Assembly: GCF_008369065.1 (NCBI RefSeq)
Contig: NZ_VDFC01000029.1
Span: forward strand, 13,635 to 58,442
Reading direction: 5' to 3'
Length of the DNA stretch: 44,808 bases
From: Streptomyces apricus
Lineage (GTDB): Bacteria; Actinomycetota; Actinomycetes; Streptomycetales; Streptomycetaceae
Under the pieces are notes generated by a model. It had not been told where the DNA came from. It did no database searches and worked only from the letters and a program-made list of their open reading frames with translations. Below are positions 8,483-16,612 of the stretch, piece after piece (the first letter of the stretch is position 1; each line of letters opens with the position of its first letter). The position numbers were made by a program, and so were the translations under genes.

Positions 8483-9128
8483 CGACCACCCGGGGGGTGC
8501 GCACGGCGCGACGCCGTACCCCGAGCTGTACCCCGAGGAGGCGGCGCTGGTCTCGCGCGCGGTCGAGAAGCGCCGCCGGGAGTTCGCCGTGGTGCGCGGC
8601 TGCGCGCGGCGTGCCATGGAGAAGCTCGGCGTGCCCCCGCAGGCCGTCCTGCCCGGGGAGCGGGGAGCCCCGCAGTGGCCCGAGGGACTGATCGGCAGCA
8701 TGACGCACTGCGACGGCTACGCGGCCGCCGCCCTGGCGCGCGGTACCGACCTGGCCTCGCTCGGCATCGACGCGGAACCGCACCGGCCGCTGCCCGACGA
8801 CGTACTGCCGGCGGTGGCGCTGCCCGGCGAGGCGCGGCGGCTGCGCGACCTCGCCGGGGAGCGGCCCGGGGTCCACTGGGACCGGCTGCTGTTCAGCGCC
8901 AAGGAGTCGGTCTACAAGGCGTGGTTCCCCCTGACCGGGAAGTGGCTCGACTTCGCCGAGGCGGACATCGAGGTCTTCACGGATCCCGGACGGACCACGT
9001 CCGGCGGCCTGCGCGCCGGACTCCTCGTGCCCGGTCCGGTGGTGGGCGGCCGTCGCATCGACCGCTTCGAGGGGCGGTGGACGGTGGCCCGGGGACTCGT
9101 GGCGACCTCGGTGGCCGTGCCGCACTGA
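8430..9128 (+). CDS. Sfp/PptT-type 4'-phosphopantetheinyl transferase
   Basis: 232-aa enzyme that transfers 4'-phosphopantetheine from CoA to a Ser of carrier proteins in fatty acid, polyketide or nonribosomal peptide synthesis. Key signatures are the MTHCDGY stretch (CoA-contact His), the metal-binding SLGIDAEPHRPLP, and FSAKESVYKAWFPLTGKWL with the catalytic (W/F)xxKExxxK pattern. Length matches EntD/PptT-like members. GTG start with GGAGG nine bases upstream; this start lies inside the metallophosphoesterase gene, so the two overlap by 53 bases and are likely translated from one mRNA. No synthase genes lie nearby, so it is probably a general-purpose enzyme of the cell. Confidence 0.92.
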   Translation: MIEELLPESVVAVEAHADDHPGGAHGATPYPELYPEEAALVSRAVEKRRREFAVVRGCARRAMEKLGVPPQAVLPGERGAPQWPEGLIGSMTHCDGYAAAALARGTDLASLGIDAEPHRPLPDDVLPAVALPGEARRLRDLAGERPGVHWDRLLFSAKESVYKAWFPLTGKWLDFAEADIEVFTDPGRTTSGGLRAGLLVPGPVVGGRRIDRFEGRWTVARGLVATSVAVPH

Positions 9129-9164
9129 GGGCACCGAGCGCGGCCCGGGGGTGGCGGGGTCCCA

Positions 9165-9392
9165 TCACGCCTCCGGGCACCAGGTGTGCAGCAGCCGGAA
9201 GAACGCCTCCTCGTTGCCCTCCAGTCCCGCCGCGGCCAGTGCCTGCTCCGCCTCCGCGAGGGCGGCGGGCGGCACGACGGCCGGCCGGCCCGGGCCCGCC
9301 GGCGCGTCCATCGCGGCTCGTACGGTCTGCAGCAGGCGCAGATAGGCCTGCACGGCGGTGCGTTCGTGATCGGTCAGTACGGCGGTCGGCAT
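9165..9392 (-). CDS. 75-aa conserved-looking small protein, function unknown
   Basis: Small soluble protein read from ATG at 9392, preceded by GGGAGGGCC; longer upstream extensions in the same frame are Arg-rich and unlikely. It is mainly helical: an N-terminal segment (TDHERTAVQAYLRLLQTVRAAMD), a Pro/Gly-rich middle, then a second helical part ending in FFRLLHTWCPEA. Its stop is 36 bp from that of the phosphopantetheinyl transferase gene, which it faces. No family is recognised. The codon usage and ribosome site support a real gene. Confidence 0.6.
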   Translation of the reverse strand: MPTAVLTDHERTAVQAYLRLLQTVRAAMDAPAGPGRPAVVPPAALAEAEQALAAAGLEGNEEAFFRLLHTWCPEA

Positions 9393-9625
9393 CGGACGGC
9401 CCTCCCGGTTCGGCTCGGCTACGGCTCTTCGGTCGCTTCTTCTGCGGTCGCCACGCCGCCGCACGGCGGTGGCGCTGGGTCCAGCTTGCCGTCCACCACT
9501 GACAATGCCCCTTGCGCGAGGTTCGTTCACCCGGCCGGCCGAACGCGGGAACCGGGGAAACCCCTGTTCAAGAGGGGAACACCCGCCGGAACGACACCCC
9601 GGCCGGCTCCCGGCGGGCCCGCTCC

Positions 9626-10816
9626 CTAGCGGGCCCGCTCCGGGAAGTCCCGCGGGCCGGGCGTACGCAGGCCCCGGGCGACCGCGACGACGGGCGAGCG
9701 GCGCAGCGCGCGGGACATCCGCACCAGGTCACGCGGGCCCCCGGCCGCGGCCGGCTCCGCGCGGTCGACGACCCGGCCCTGGGGGTCGGCGGCCCGCGCC
9801 CGCACGGCCGCCGCGACCATCGCCGCGTCGGCCTCGGCGAGGGCCTGCGCGGGGTCCGAGCCCGCCGCCAGCGCCGCCTCGTAGGCCCGGGCCCGCAGCG
9901 CGGCGTCGAAGTAGGGGGACAGGCTCAGCAGCCCGTCGTGGATGTCCGACGCGCGCTGCGTGACCCGCAGCCCGGCCGGCGACCACCAGGACATCCGCAC
10001 CGCGCGGCCCGCGTACGGCCGCACCGGCCGCAGCTCGCGCCAGAGCGGGCCCAGCCGGTGGTACGTCGCCCACCCCGTCCAGGTGTCCTGGACCCGCTGG
10101 CAGGCCAGCGGGAGGCAGAAGCCGACCGCGCTGATCTGCGCGCCGGCCGAGGCGAGCACCGGGGCCACGTCGGAGCTGAGGTAGTCGAGGTTCCCGCCGT
10201 TCCAGCGCGCGACCACCGCGGTGGTCTTGGCGCTCAGATAGGCGATGTTGCACACGTAGCCCGCCACGATGACCAGCAGCCCGGCCCGCAGCCGGCCGTG
10301 GACCTGCAGCGCCCAGCGGCCGCACATCACGTTCATCGCGACGCCCGCCACGGCCAGCGCGCCGAGGTAGAGCACGATCATCTCGCGGACGAACGGCTCG
10401 TCGGCGTAGTAGGTGTCGAAGTCCCGCAGCCGCTCGACCGGGGCGTCGCCGAGCGCGAACAGCACGATCAGCGCCACCACGACGACGCCGTACCCGGTGA
10501 TCCAGCGCCACGACGTGCGCCGGGTCAGCTCCGGCGGCCCGCCGCGCCAGTTGACGATCAGCACCAGGCAGGCCGCGCTGAACGCGCTCAGCAGGCAGTA
10601 GACGAGCGGCGCGGAGACGTTCGCGACGCCGACGACGTCGTTCACCTCGGCGATGGTCGGCGGCGCCGCGAAGAAGAACACCAGCCCCGTCAGCGCCAGC
10701 ACCCAGCACACCGACCGCAGCAGCGGATCGCGCCACGAGCGCAGCAGCGAGGGGCCCTTGACGGCCAGCACGGCCGCCGTGGCGACGGCGGGCAGGTAGT
10801 AACTGGTCCCGTCCAC
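9626..10816 (-). CDS. MAB_1171c-family integral membrane protein (putative transporter)
   Basis: 396-aa protein whose N-terminal ~240 residues hold seven or eight hydrophobic segments (for example around residues 5-20, 35-55, 68-90, 105-125, 148-170 and 180-200), followed by a long Ala/Arg-rich cytoplasmic tail. The tail includes RASDIHDGLLSLSPYFD, typical of this actinobacterial family. The transported substrate is unknown. It is the last gene of a three-gene unit: XRE regulator, ImmA/IrrE-like protein, membrane protein, all on the minus strand, with only 15 bp between it and the ImmA/IrrE gene. The recurring neighbourhood suggests one functional module. The family name is recalled from sequence character; no search was run. 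Confidence 0.75.
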   Translation of the reverse strand: MDGTSYYLPAVATAAVLAVKGPSLLRSWRDPLLRSVCWVLALTGLVFFFAAPPTIAEVNDVVGVANVSAPLVYCLLSAFSAACLVLIVNWRGGPPELTRRTSWRWITGYGVVVVALIVLFALGDAPVERLRDFDTYYADEPFVREMIVLYLGALAVAGVAMNVMCGRWALQVHGRLRAGLLVIVAGYVCNIAYLSAKTTAVVARWNGGNLDYLSSDVAPVLASAGAQISAVGFCLPLACQRVQDTWTGWATYHRLGPLWRELRPVRPYAGRAVRMSWWSPAGLRVTQRASDIHDGLLSLSPYFDAALRARAYEAALAAGSDPAQALAEADAAMVAAAVRARAADPQGRVVDRAEPAAAGGPRDLVRMSRALRRSPVVAVARGLRTPGPRDFPERAR

Positions 10817-10831
10817 GGTGCGCCGCCGCCG

Positions 10832-11398
10832 TCAGCCCTGCGGGCCGCGGTAGCCCAGGGACGCCTCGATCCGGCCCGCGAGCCCCTCGCCCGGCACCGG
10901 CCCGCGCGGCGCCGGACCGGCCAGCCACCCCCGGCACCGGCTCGCCAGCAGCAGGCCGAAGCTCTCGGCCTCCTTCTCGTCGGTCAGGTCGAACCGGGTG
11001 CGCGCCGCCACCTTCAGGACGGCCGCCCGCAGGTCGGCGCCGTCCGACAGCAGCCGGGCGGCGACCTCCGCGCCGTCCACGTGGTGGCCGCGGTGGCCCG
11101 CGCTCATGTGCCACAGCTCGTGGCCGAGGATCACCAGCTGGTGGTCGGGCGCGGTGCGCTCCTCGATGACGACCAGGTCCTGCTCCGCCATGTCGAGCCA
11201 GAGCCCGCTGGCGGTGCCGGGCGGGAAGGGGGCCGTGCGGAACCGGACCGGGCGGCCGCGGCGCCTGCTCATGGCCGCGCACAGCGCCCCGTACAGCTCC
11301 CGCGGCTCCGCCGGTGCCGGCAGCGAGAGTTCGTCGACCAGCTCGCCGCACAGACGGCGCATGCGCCGTGCGATGCCCACCGCAGTCCCCCGGATCAC
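10832..11398 (-). CDS. ImmA/IrrE-family metallo-protein
   Basis: 188-aa protein with the ImmA/IrrE (DUF955) zinc-peptidase core: HELWH at residues 93-97 (HExxH), preceded by LDMAEQDLVVIEERTAPDHQLVI. Relatives cleave or inactivate an adjacent XRE repressor, or act as toxins paired with it. The GTG start at 11398 overlaps the TGA of the upstream XRE gene in GTGA, so translation is probably coupled. ImmA proteins of mobile elements usually relieve repression by a partner XRE protein, and the adjacent XRE gene fits that scheme. The downstream membrane protein is not part of classical ImmA/ImmR pairs, so the role here may differ. Confidence 0.82.
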   Translation of the reverse strand: MIRGTAVGIARRMRRLCGELVDELSLPAPAEPRELYGALCAAMSRRRGRPVRFRTAPFPPGTASGLWLDMAEQDLVVIEERTAPDHQLVILGHELWHMSAGHRGHHVDGAEVAARLLSDGADLRAAVLKVAARTRFDLTDEKEAESFGLLLASRCRGWLAGPAPRGPVPGEGLAGRIEASLGYRGPQG

Positions 11399-12054
11399 GA
11401 CTCTGGCCGCTTGACGCTCTCCAGGAGCATGTCCAGCCACTCGGCGACCTTGTCCCGGTGCTGGTCGGTGGGCAGCTGCGCGGCCCGCCAGGCGATGCCG
11501 CGCACCCCGTGGTCCTGCAGCAGCCGCTCCAGCTGGTCGGGCCCGGCCGCCGGGTCCGCCCCGCGCTCCCGGTCGGCGAGCCGCTGGAGCAGGTCCTGCT
11601 CGGTGCGCTGCAGGGCGCCCGCCAGCGCCTCGGGGTCCTCGGCGGTCAGGAAGCCGGCGTGCACCCGGAAGAAGCGCTGGATGGCGTCGCAGTGCTCCAT
11701 CGTCGGGCGCCGGTCGCCGTTGATGAGCGCGCCCGCCTGCTGGCGCGACATGCCCGCGCCGTCGGCGATCTCCTGCTGGGTGTACCGGCGCCCGTTGGGC
11801 TTCAGCCGGGTACGGCGCAACAGGTCCAGGCGCTGCAGGAAACGGGCCTGGAGGTCGGGCTCGCCCGCGGCCCGCCCGTTCAGCAGGGAGCGGACCACGA
11901 CCTCGGGGACGCCCGAGGCGACGGACAGCCTGCGGACGTCGAACACCTCGCTGTGCGGTGCGCCGAGCCGGTCCGCGAGACCGGCGACCCGGGCCACGAC
12001 GGCCGGCAGCAGACCCGTCGCCGCGGCGTCCGGAACCTCGAAGCCATCCGTCAC
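11395..12054 (-). CDS. XRE-family helix-turn-helix regulator
   Basis: 219-aa protein with a Cro/C1-type HTH at about residues 91-118 (RYTQQEIADGAGMSRQQAGALINGDRRP), flanked by an N-terminal ~85-residue helical region and a C-terminal helical tail. The GTG at 12054 was chosen because AGGAGA lies 7 bases upstream; a longer open frame runs to 12231 but lacks a ribosome site. First gene of the unit with the ImmA/IrrE-like and MAB_1171c-like proteins. A perfect palindrome at 12201-12216 in the shared upstream region is a candidate operator for autoregulation or for control of the divergent MmyB-like gene. Confidence 0.85.
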   Translation of the reverse strand: MTDGFEVPDAAATGLLPAVVARVAGLADRLGAPHSEVFDVRRLSVASGVPEVVVRSLLNGRAAGEPDLQARFLQRLDLLRRTRLKPNGRRYTQQEIADGAGMSRQQAGALINGDRRPTMEHCDAIQRFFRVHAGFLTAEDPEALAGALQRTEQDLLQRLADRERGADPAAGPDQLERLLQDHGVRGIAWRAAQLPTDQHRDKVAEWLDMLLESVKRPES

Positions 12055-12200
12055 CGACAGTTCTCCTACGTCTTGATCGACCGGCCGCTGTGGGGGAACC
12101 GCATCCCTCGGACGTGAAGTCCCTGTGGGGATCCGTGGAGCGCTGCGTGAACTGCCCGAAGACCGGAGAGTAGCCCTTGGTCGAACGCACATCCAGGTGT

Positions 12201-12216
12201 CGCCACAACTGTGGCG
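12201..12216. promoter_or_regulatory. Perfect 16-bp palindrome, candidate XRE operator
   Basis: CGCCACA-AC-TGTGGCG forms a perfect 7+2+7 inverted repeat between the divergent XRE gene (start 12054) and the MmyB-like gene. A TTGACG on the minus strand (12231-12226) lies just upstream, so the palindrome would cover the matching -10 region. Assignment to the XRE protein is inferred. Confidence 0.5.
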
Positions 12217-12253
12217 GGATTCAGCCGTCAACAGGCGCCGAATGCCACGATAG

Positions 12254-12283
12254 TTGACACCGCTCCGACCGGGGTAGCAGGAT
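12254..12283 (+). promoter_or_regulatory. Vegetative-type promoter of the MmyB-like gene
   Basis: TTGACA (12254-12259), an 18-base spacer and CAGGAT (12278-12283) fit the streptomycete housekeeping sigma consensus. Transcription would begin near 12290, about 40 bases before the ATG at 12331. Confidence 0.6.
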
Positions 12284-12330
12284 CACGACGCCGCGTGAAG
12301 GCCGCATAGGCAAGAGGGGTGGACCTCCCG

Positions 12331-13008
12331 ATGGCATACCAGGCAGGAGGACCCCGGCCGCAACTGCGGCAGGTCCCCCAGAGTCTTGAGGCCCAGGCGT
12401 ACCTCCAGGACTACGCGGCGCTTCTGGACGCCGTTCCCTTCCCTTCCCTCGTCGTCGACCACCGCTGGGACGTCGTCCTCGCCAACGGCGCGTTCGAGAC
12501 ACTTTTCCGCGGGGTCGGCCCGCACCCCACCGCCATGCCCGGCGACAACTTCCTGCGGTTCGTGCTCTTCCACCCGGACGCGGGCACCGTCCTCGCCGAG
12601 CACGAGTCGAGCTGGTGCCTGCCGATGCTCGCGAACTTCGCCGCCGCCGTGGAGCAGCACGGCCACGACCACGGGCTCCAGTCGATCCTGCGGGACATCG
12701 CCCAGGACCCGATCATGGACGCCGCCTACCGGCACGGCCTGCCGCACTGGATCCGCTCGGTCGGCCAGGAGGCCGTCGAGCACGACGGCGCGGTGCGCCC
12801 GCTGGTGCACCCCGACCCGCGGTGGGGGAGCACCTGCCGGATCGTCGGCGAGACCCCCAAGACCCTGCACGACATGGGGTACACCCGGCTGACGCTGGTC
12901 CTGCGCGAGGCCCGCCGCCCGGCGCCGGCGACGCGCCGCACGGGCCGGCCGGGCCGCGGGCGCCGCGCGGCGGGCCACCTCAGCGTGGTGCCCGCGACCG
13001 AGGCGTAG
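12331..13008 (+). CDS. MmyB-like PAS/ligand-binding protein lacking an HTH
   Basis: 225-aa protein resembling the C-terminal ligand-binding (MLTR, PAS-like) domain of MmyB-type regulators: YAALLDAVPFPSLVVDHRWDVVLANGAFETLF near residues 28-58, then the helical part, and HPDPRWGSTCRIV and LTLVLREAR near the end. Full-length MmyB proteins carry an N-terminal XRE HTH of ~80 residues that is absent here. Only ~20 non-conserved residues precede the domain, and the basic Arg-rich tail (residues ~195-215) cannot replace it. ATG at 12331 preferred over the GTG at 12319, whose ribosome site would abut the start. It could be a co-sensor for the divergent XRE protein. Confidence 0.72.
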   Translation: MAYQAGGPRPQLRQVPQSLEAQAYLQDYAALLDAVPFPSLVVDHRWDVVLANGAFETLFRGVGPHPTAMPGDNFLRFVLFHPDAGTVLAEHESSWCLPMLANFAAAVEQHGHDHGLQSILRDIAQDPIMDAAYRHGLPHWIRSVGQEAVEHDGAVRPLVHPDPRWGSTCRIVGETPKTLHDMGYTRLTLVLREARRPAPATRRTGRPGRGRRAAGHLSVVPATEA

Positions 13009-13088
13009 CCGCCCCCACCGGCCGCGGGCGGTGACACGTGCCCCCGCCACGGGCACCTCCGGTACCGGCGTCCCCGCCGCGGGCGTCC

Positions 13089-13907
13089 TCACTTCGGGGG
13101 AGGCGTGTCCTTGAGGTCCTCCACCGGGCGGTCGGCCGGTGTCCCGCGTTTGGCCGCCTGGATCTGCTCGTACACATGGGTGCGCAGTTCGGCGAAGCGC
13201 GGTGCCACCCGGGTGTGCAACTGGTCCCGTTCGGCGGGCAGGTCGACCTTCAGCTGCTCCCGCACGACGGTCGGCGAGGAGGACAGGACCAGCACCCGCT
13301 CGCCCAGGTAGACGGCCTCGTCGATGTCGTGCGTCACGAACAGGATCGTGATGCCCCGCTGCCGCCACAGCCCCCGCACCAGGTCCTCCAGGTCGGCCCG
13401 GGTCTGGGCGTCGACCGCCGCGAACGGCTCGTCCATGAGCAGCACCTCGGGCTCGTACGCCAGGGCGCGGGCGATCGCCACCCGCTGCTGCATGCCGCCG
13501 GACAGCTGCCACGGGTACGCGCCCGCCGCGTCGGCCAGCCCGACGGACTCCAGCGCGTCCGCGACCAGCCCGCGCCGCATCGGGCCACGCAACTTCTTCT
13601 GCTTGAGCGGTAGTTCGACGTTCTCGCGCACCCGCATCCAGGGGAACAGGCTGCGCCCGTACTCCTGGAAGACGACGGCCATGTCCGGCGGCGGCCCGGT
13701 CACCCGGCGGCCCCCCACCAGCACCTCGCCCGCCGTGGGTGTGAGCAGCCCGCCCACGCACTTCAGCAGGGTCGTCTTGCCGCAGCCCGACGGCCCGACC
13801 AGGCAGACCAGTTCACCGGCGTCCACGGTGAAGGTCAGGTCGCGCACCGCCTCCACCCGCCGGCCTGCACCCTCGTAGACCTTCTTCAGTCCGCGTACGT
13901 CGAGCAT
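13089..13907 (-). CDS. ABC transporter ATPase, SsuB/TauB/NrtD type
   Basis: 272-aa nucleotide-binding subunit of an importer for small organic anions. Walker A GPSGCGKTT is at residues 38-46, the signature LSGGMQQRVAIARAL starts at 135, Walker B VLLMDE ends at 160, and the switch His lies in VTHDIDEAVYL. ATG at 13907 after AAAGGGCGGTCC. Last gene of a four-gene minus-strand operon after the lipoprotein and two permeases, with 20 bp between it and the upstream permease. The context of an IclR regulator and an aromatic-type Rieske oxygenase suggests an aromatic carboxylate or sulfonate as substrate, but the protein itself does not show which. Confidence 0.92.
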   Translation of the reverse strand: MLDVRGLKKVYEGAGRRVEAVRDLTFTVDAGELVCLVGPSGCGKTTLLKCVGGLLTPTAGEVLVGGRRVTGPPPDMAVVFQEYGRSLFPWMRVRENVELPLKQKKLRGPMRRGLVADALESVGLADAAGAYPWQLSGGMQQRVAIARALAYEPEVLLMDEPFAAVDAQTRADLEDLVRGLWRQRGITILFVTHDIDEAVYLGERVLVLSSSPTVVREQLKVDLPAERDQLHTRVAPRFAELRTHVYEQIQAAKRGTPADRPVEDLKDTPPPK

Positions 13908-13927
13908 GGACCGCCCTTTCGCGGGGT

Positions 13928-14719
13928 TCACGGGGACCGCGGGGACGCGTCGCGCAGACCGTGGTACCAGCCGAGCACGCGCCGCTCGACCTCCCGGAAG
14001 ACGACCGACAGGAGGAACCCCAGCAGGCCGAGCAGCAGGATCCCGGTCCACATGTCGGGGATGGCGAAGCCGCGCTGGAACTGGACGATGGTGAAGCCGA
14101 GCCCGTTGCTGGCCGCGAACATCTCGCTGATGACCATCAGGATGATGCCGATCGACAGGGCCTGGCGCAGCCCCGCGAAGATCTGCGGGCTCGCCGCGGG
14201 CAGCACCAGGTACCGCAGCCGGGCGGGGCCCCTAACGCCGTAGGAGCGGGCCGTCTCGGACATCACGGGGTCGACCGCCCGCACGCCCTCGACGGTGTTG
14301 AGCAGGACCGGCCACACGCAGCCGCTCGCGATCACCGCGACCTTCATCGTGTCGCCGATGCCCGCGAAGAGCATGATGACCGGCACGAGCACGGGCGGCG
14401 GCACCGCGCGCAGGAACTCAAGGACCGGTTCGCACACCGCCCGCACCCGCCGGTACGAGCCGACGACCGTGCCGAGCGCCACCCCCGCGACGGCCGCGCA
14501 CGCGTACCCGGCCGTCAGCCGCACCAGGCTCGGCAGCACGTCCTCGCGCAGCCGCTCACCGGTCCACACGTCGGGGAACGTGCCGAGGATCGTGCGCAGC
14601 GGCGGCCGGTAGACGTCCGTGCTGTCCTCCGAGGCGAACCACCACACCGCGACGAGCACGGTGGGCAGCGCGACGGCCAGCAGCAGCCGCAGCGCCAGGT
14701 CCCGTACCCGGTTCCTCAC
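13928..14719 (-). CDS. ABC transporter permease (SsuC/TauC type), first of two
   Basis: 263-aa inner-membrane subunit with about six membrane segments and the BPD-permease EAA-like loop (SETARSYGVRGPARLRYLVLP) that contacts the ATPase. The GTG at 14719 overlaps the TGA of the preceding permease gene in GTGA. Two distinct permease genes form a heterodimer with the product of the neighbouring gene; systems of this family often have only one permease gene, so the duplication is notable. Confidence 0.9.
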   Translation of the reverse strand: MRNRVRDLALRLLLAVALPTVLVAVWWFASEDSTDVYRPPLRTILGTFPDVWTGERLREDVLPSLVRLTAGYACAAVAGVALGTVVGSYRRVRAVCEPVLEFLRAVPPPVLVPVIMLFAGIGDTMKVAVIASGCVWPVLLNTVEGVRAVDPVMSETARSYGVRGPARLRYLVLPAASPQIFAGLRQALSIGIILMVISEMFAASNGLGFTIVQFQRGFAIPDMWTGILLLGLLGFLLSVVFREVERRVLGWYHGLRDASPRSP

Positions 14720-15489
14720 ACCGCCACCTCCCCGCGCACGGACTGGTGCCAGGCCAGCGCCCGCCGCTCGACGGTCCGTGCCCCCACGTTGATCAGCAGC
14801 CCGAGCAGACCGGTGACCACCACCAGCGCGTACATCTCCGGCACCGCCTGGGAGGCCTGGGCGACGGCGATGCGCGCTCCCAATCCCGGTGCGCCGATGA
14901 CGAGTTCGGCGGTCACGGCGAGGATCAGCGCCACCGCCGCGGCCAGCCGCACCCCCGTCATGACGTACGGGAGGGCGCTGGGCCACAGCACGTGGCGCAC
15001 GCGCGCCCAGGTGCCCAGGCCGTACGAGCGGGCGGTCTCCTCGGCGACCGGGTCGACGTCCCGGACGCCGTACAGGACCTGCACGAGGACCTGCCAGAAC
15101 GACGCGTAGACGACCAGCAGGAGCACCGAGCGCAGTTCGGTGCCGTACAGCAGCACCGCGAGCGGGATCAGCGCGACCGACGGGATCGGGCGCAGGAACT
15201 CGATCGTCGACGCGGTCGCCTCCCGCAGGTACGGCGTGACCGAGATCAGGACGCCCGCGACGATGCCCGCGCCCACGGCGAGGGCGAGGCCGATCGCCCA
15301 GCCGGTGAGGGTGTCCCCGAGCGCGGTCCAGAACGCGCCGTCGGACAGCTCGCCGGCGAGCGCCCCGGCGATGCGGCCGGTCGGCGGGAAGTAGTCCTCG
15401 TCGACGAGGCCGAGCCGCGGCACCACCTCGCCGAGGGCGAGGAAGCCCGCGAGCCCGGCCGCGCCCAGCAGGGCGTCGGCTCCCCTCAC
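14716..15489 (-). CDS. ABC transporter permease (SsuC/TauC type), second of two
   Basis: 257-aa membrane subunit, homologous to its neighbour, with the EAA-like loop EETARSYGLGTWARVRHVLWP and six or so hydrophobic segments. The GTG at 15489 overlaps the TGA of the binding-protein gene in GTGA, so SBP, permease 2 and permease 1 form a chain of coupled genes. The N-terminus (ADALLGAAGLAGFLALGEVVP) is the first membrane segment. It likely pairs with the product of 13928-14719. Confidence 0.9.
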   Translation of the reverse strand: MRGADALLGAAGLAGFLALGEVVPRLGLVDEDYFPPTGRIAGALAGELSDGAFWTALGDTLTGWAIGLALAVGAGIVAGVLISVTPYLREATASTIEFLRPIPSVALIPLAVLLYGTELRSVLLLVVYASFWQVLVQVLYGVRDVDPVAEETARSYGLGTWARVRHVLWPSALPYVMTGVRLAAAVALILAVTAELVIGAPGLGARIAVAQASQAVPEMYALVVVTGLLGLLINVGARTVERRALAWHQSVRGEVAV

Positions 15490-16466
15490 GGCAGCAGCTT
15501 GTCCAGGTCCGGCGCCTTCTCGAACAGGCCGTCCTGCTGCCCCAGTTCGGCCAGCCGCTCGATGGAGGGGCGGTCCGGCTCGGCGGGCCAGCGGGGCAGG
15601 ACCAGCGACTTCACCAGGGGCTGCGGGATCTTCGTGTACGTGCCGATGATCTCGCGGACCTCCTCCGGGTGGCTGTCGGCGTACTCCAGGGACTCGGCGG
15701 TCGCCTCCTGGAACTTCTTCACCGTCTCCGGGCTCTTCTGCGCGTACTGCTGGGAGGTGAAGTACATGGCCACGGTGAGGTCGGGCGACACGTCGTAGAA
15801 GAGCGACGCGATGGAGGTGCCGCCCTCCGCCTTGATGCTGGCGAGCGCGGGCTCCACCACACATGCCGCGTCCACCCGGCCGCCCTCCAGCGCGGCCGGC
15901 ATCTGGTCGAAGGGCATCTCCACGAACTCCACCTTCGACGGGTCGCCGCCGTCCTTGCGGACCGACTCCCTGGTCGAGGTGTCGCAGATGTTCTTGAGCG
16001 TGTTGGCGGCGACCTTCTTGCCCTCCACGTCCTTGGCGGACTTCAGGGGGCTGCCCTTCTTCACGGCCAGCTCGGCGAAGTCGGCGCCCTCCTTGCCCGT
16101 GGACGCCACCCCGTTCACCACCGCCTTGACCGGCACGTTCTTCGACTGGGCGGTCAGCAGGGACGTCATGTTGCTGAAGCCGAAGTCGAACTGGCCGGAG
16201 ACGACACCGGGCACGATGGCCGCGCCGCCCTGCGCACTGGTCAGCGACAGCTTGATGCCGCGCTCGCTGTAGAAGCCCTTCTTCTGGCCGAGGTACAGCG
16301 GGGCGACGTCGATGATGGGGATGACGCCCACCTTCACCGTGGTGGTGCCCCCGCCCCCGGATGCCTTGCCCTTGTCGTCGTCCGACCCGGAGGAGCCGGA
16401 CGAACCGCAGGCCGTCGCGGCGACCACCGTGGCGCCGGTCACCAGGCCGATGAGCAGACGACGCAT
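15486..16466 (-). CDS. Substrate-binding lipoprotein, NMT1/SsuA-like
   Basis: 326-aa extracellular solute-binding lipoprotein. The signal peptide ends in a lipobox with Cys20 (ATACGSS), followed by a Ser/Gly/Asp-rich tether, then the fold of nitrate/sulfonate/taurine/pyrimidine-precursor binders: VKVGVIPIIDVAPLYLGQKKGFYSERG, DFGFSNMTSLLTA, KKVAANTLKNICD and DAACVVEPALASI. It is the first gene of the ABC operon, preceded by a candidate minus-strand promoter and by one of two IclR-type palindromes 34 bp before its ATG. The ligand is not evident; binders of this group also take up phthalates and other aromatic acids, which fits the neighbouring Rieske oxygenase. Confidence 0.9.
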   Translation of the reverse strand: MRRLLIGLVTGATVVAATACGSSGSSGSDDDKGKASGGGGTTTVKVGVIPIIDVAPLYLGQKKGFYSERGIKLSLTSAQGGAAIVPGVVSGQFDFGFSNMTSLLTAQSKNVPVKAVVNGVASTGKEGADFAELAVKKGSPLKSAKDVEGKKVAANTLKNICDTSTRESVRKDGGDPSKVEFVEMPFDQMPAALEGGRVDAACVVEPALASIKAEGGTSIASLFYDVSPDLTVAMYFTSQQYAQKSPETVKKFQEATAESLEYADSHPEEVREIIGTYTKIPQPLVKSLVLPRWPAEPDRPSIERLAELGQQDGLFEKAPDLDKLLP

Positions 16467-16499
16467 GACTCCCCCTAGTGGGACAGTTCTTCGACGGGC

Positions 16500-16516
16500 T
16501 GTGCGCAGACCGCACA
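16500..16516. promoter_or_regulatory. IclR-type operator, copy 1
   Basis: TGTGCG-CAGAC-CGCACA is a perfect inverted repeat with 6-base arms. It lies between the transporter promoter and the lipoprotein ATG (16466). The same GTGCGCAGAnCGCAC core recurs at 16611-16625 in front of the iclR gene. Confidence 0.75.
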
Positions 16517-16531
16517 GAAATGCTCAGCGGG

Positions 16532-16561
16532 AACGTAGAACGGCGGCACGGAACAGGTCAA
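16532..16561 (-). promoter_or_regulatory. Candidate promoter of the ABC transporter operon
   Basis: On the minus strand TTGACC (16561-16556), an 18-base spacer and TACGTT (16537-16532) fit a vegetative promoter. The predicted start near 16525 places operator copy 1 just downstream, where a bound regulator would block transcription. Confidence 0.55.
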
Positions 16562-16582
16562 TGCCCTTGACGCGCACGGTCG

Positions 16583-16612
16583 TTGACAGTTGCCGAAGCG
16601 TGCTCCTAGCGT
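16583..16612 (+). promoter_or_regulatory. Candidate promoter of the iclR-type gene
   Basis: TTGACA (16583-16588), an 18-base spacer and TAGCGT (16607-16612). The -10 element overlaps operator copy 2, which suggests autoregulation. Confidence 0.6.

Noticed and set aside
9561..9577. CCCCT/AGGGG hairpin downstream of the MAB_1171c gene
   Set aside because: Only five base pairs, with a short T run on the minus strand; possible but unsupported as a terminator.
13038..13056. GTGCCC/GGGCAC hairpin between the convergent MmyB-like and ABC genes
   Set aside because: Only six base pairs and no T tract; too weak to call a terminator.
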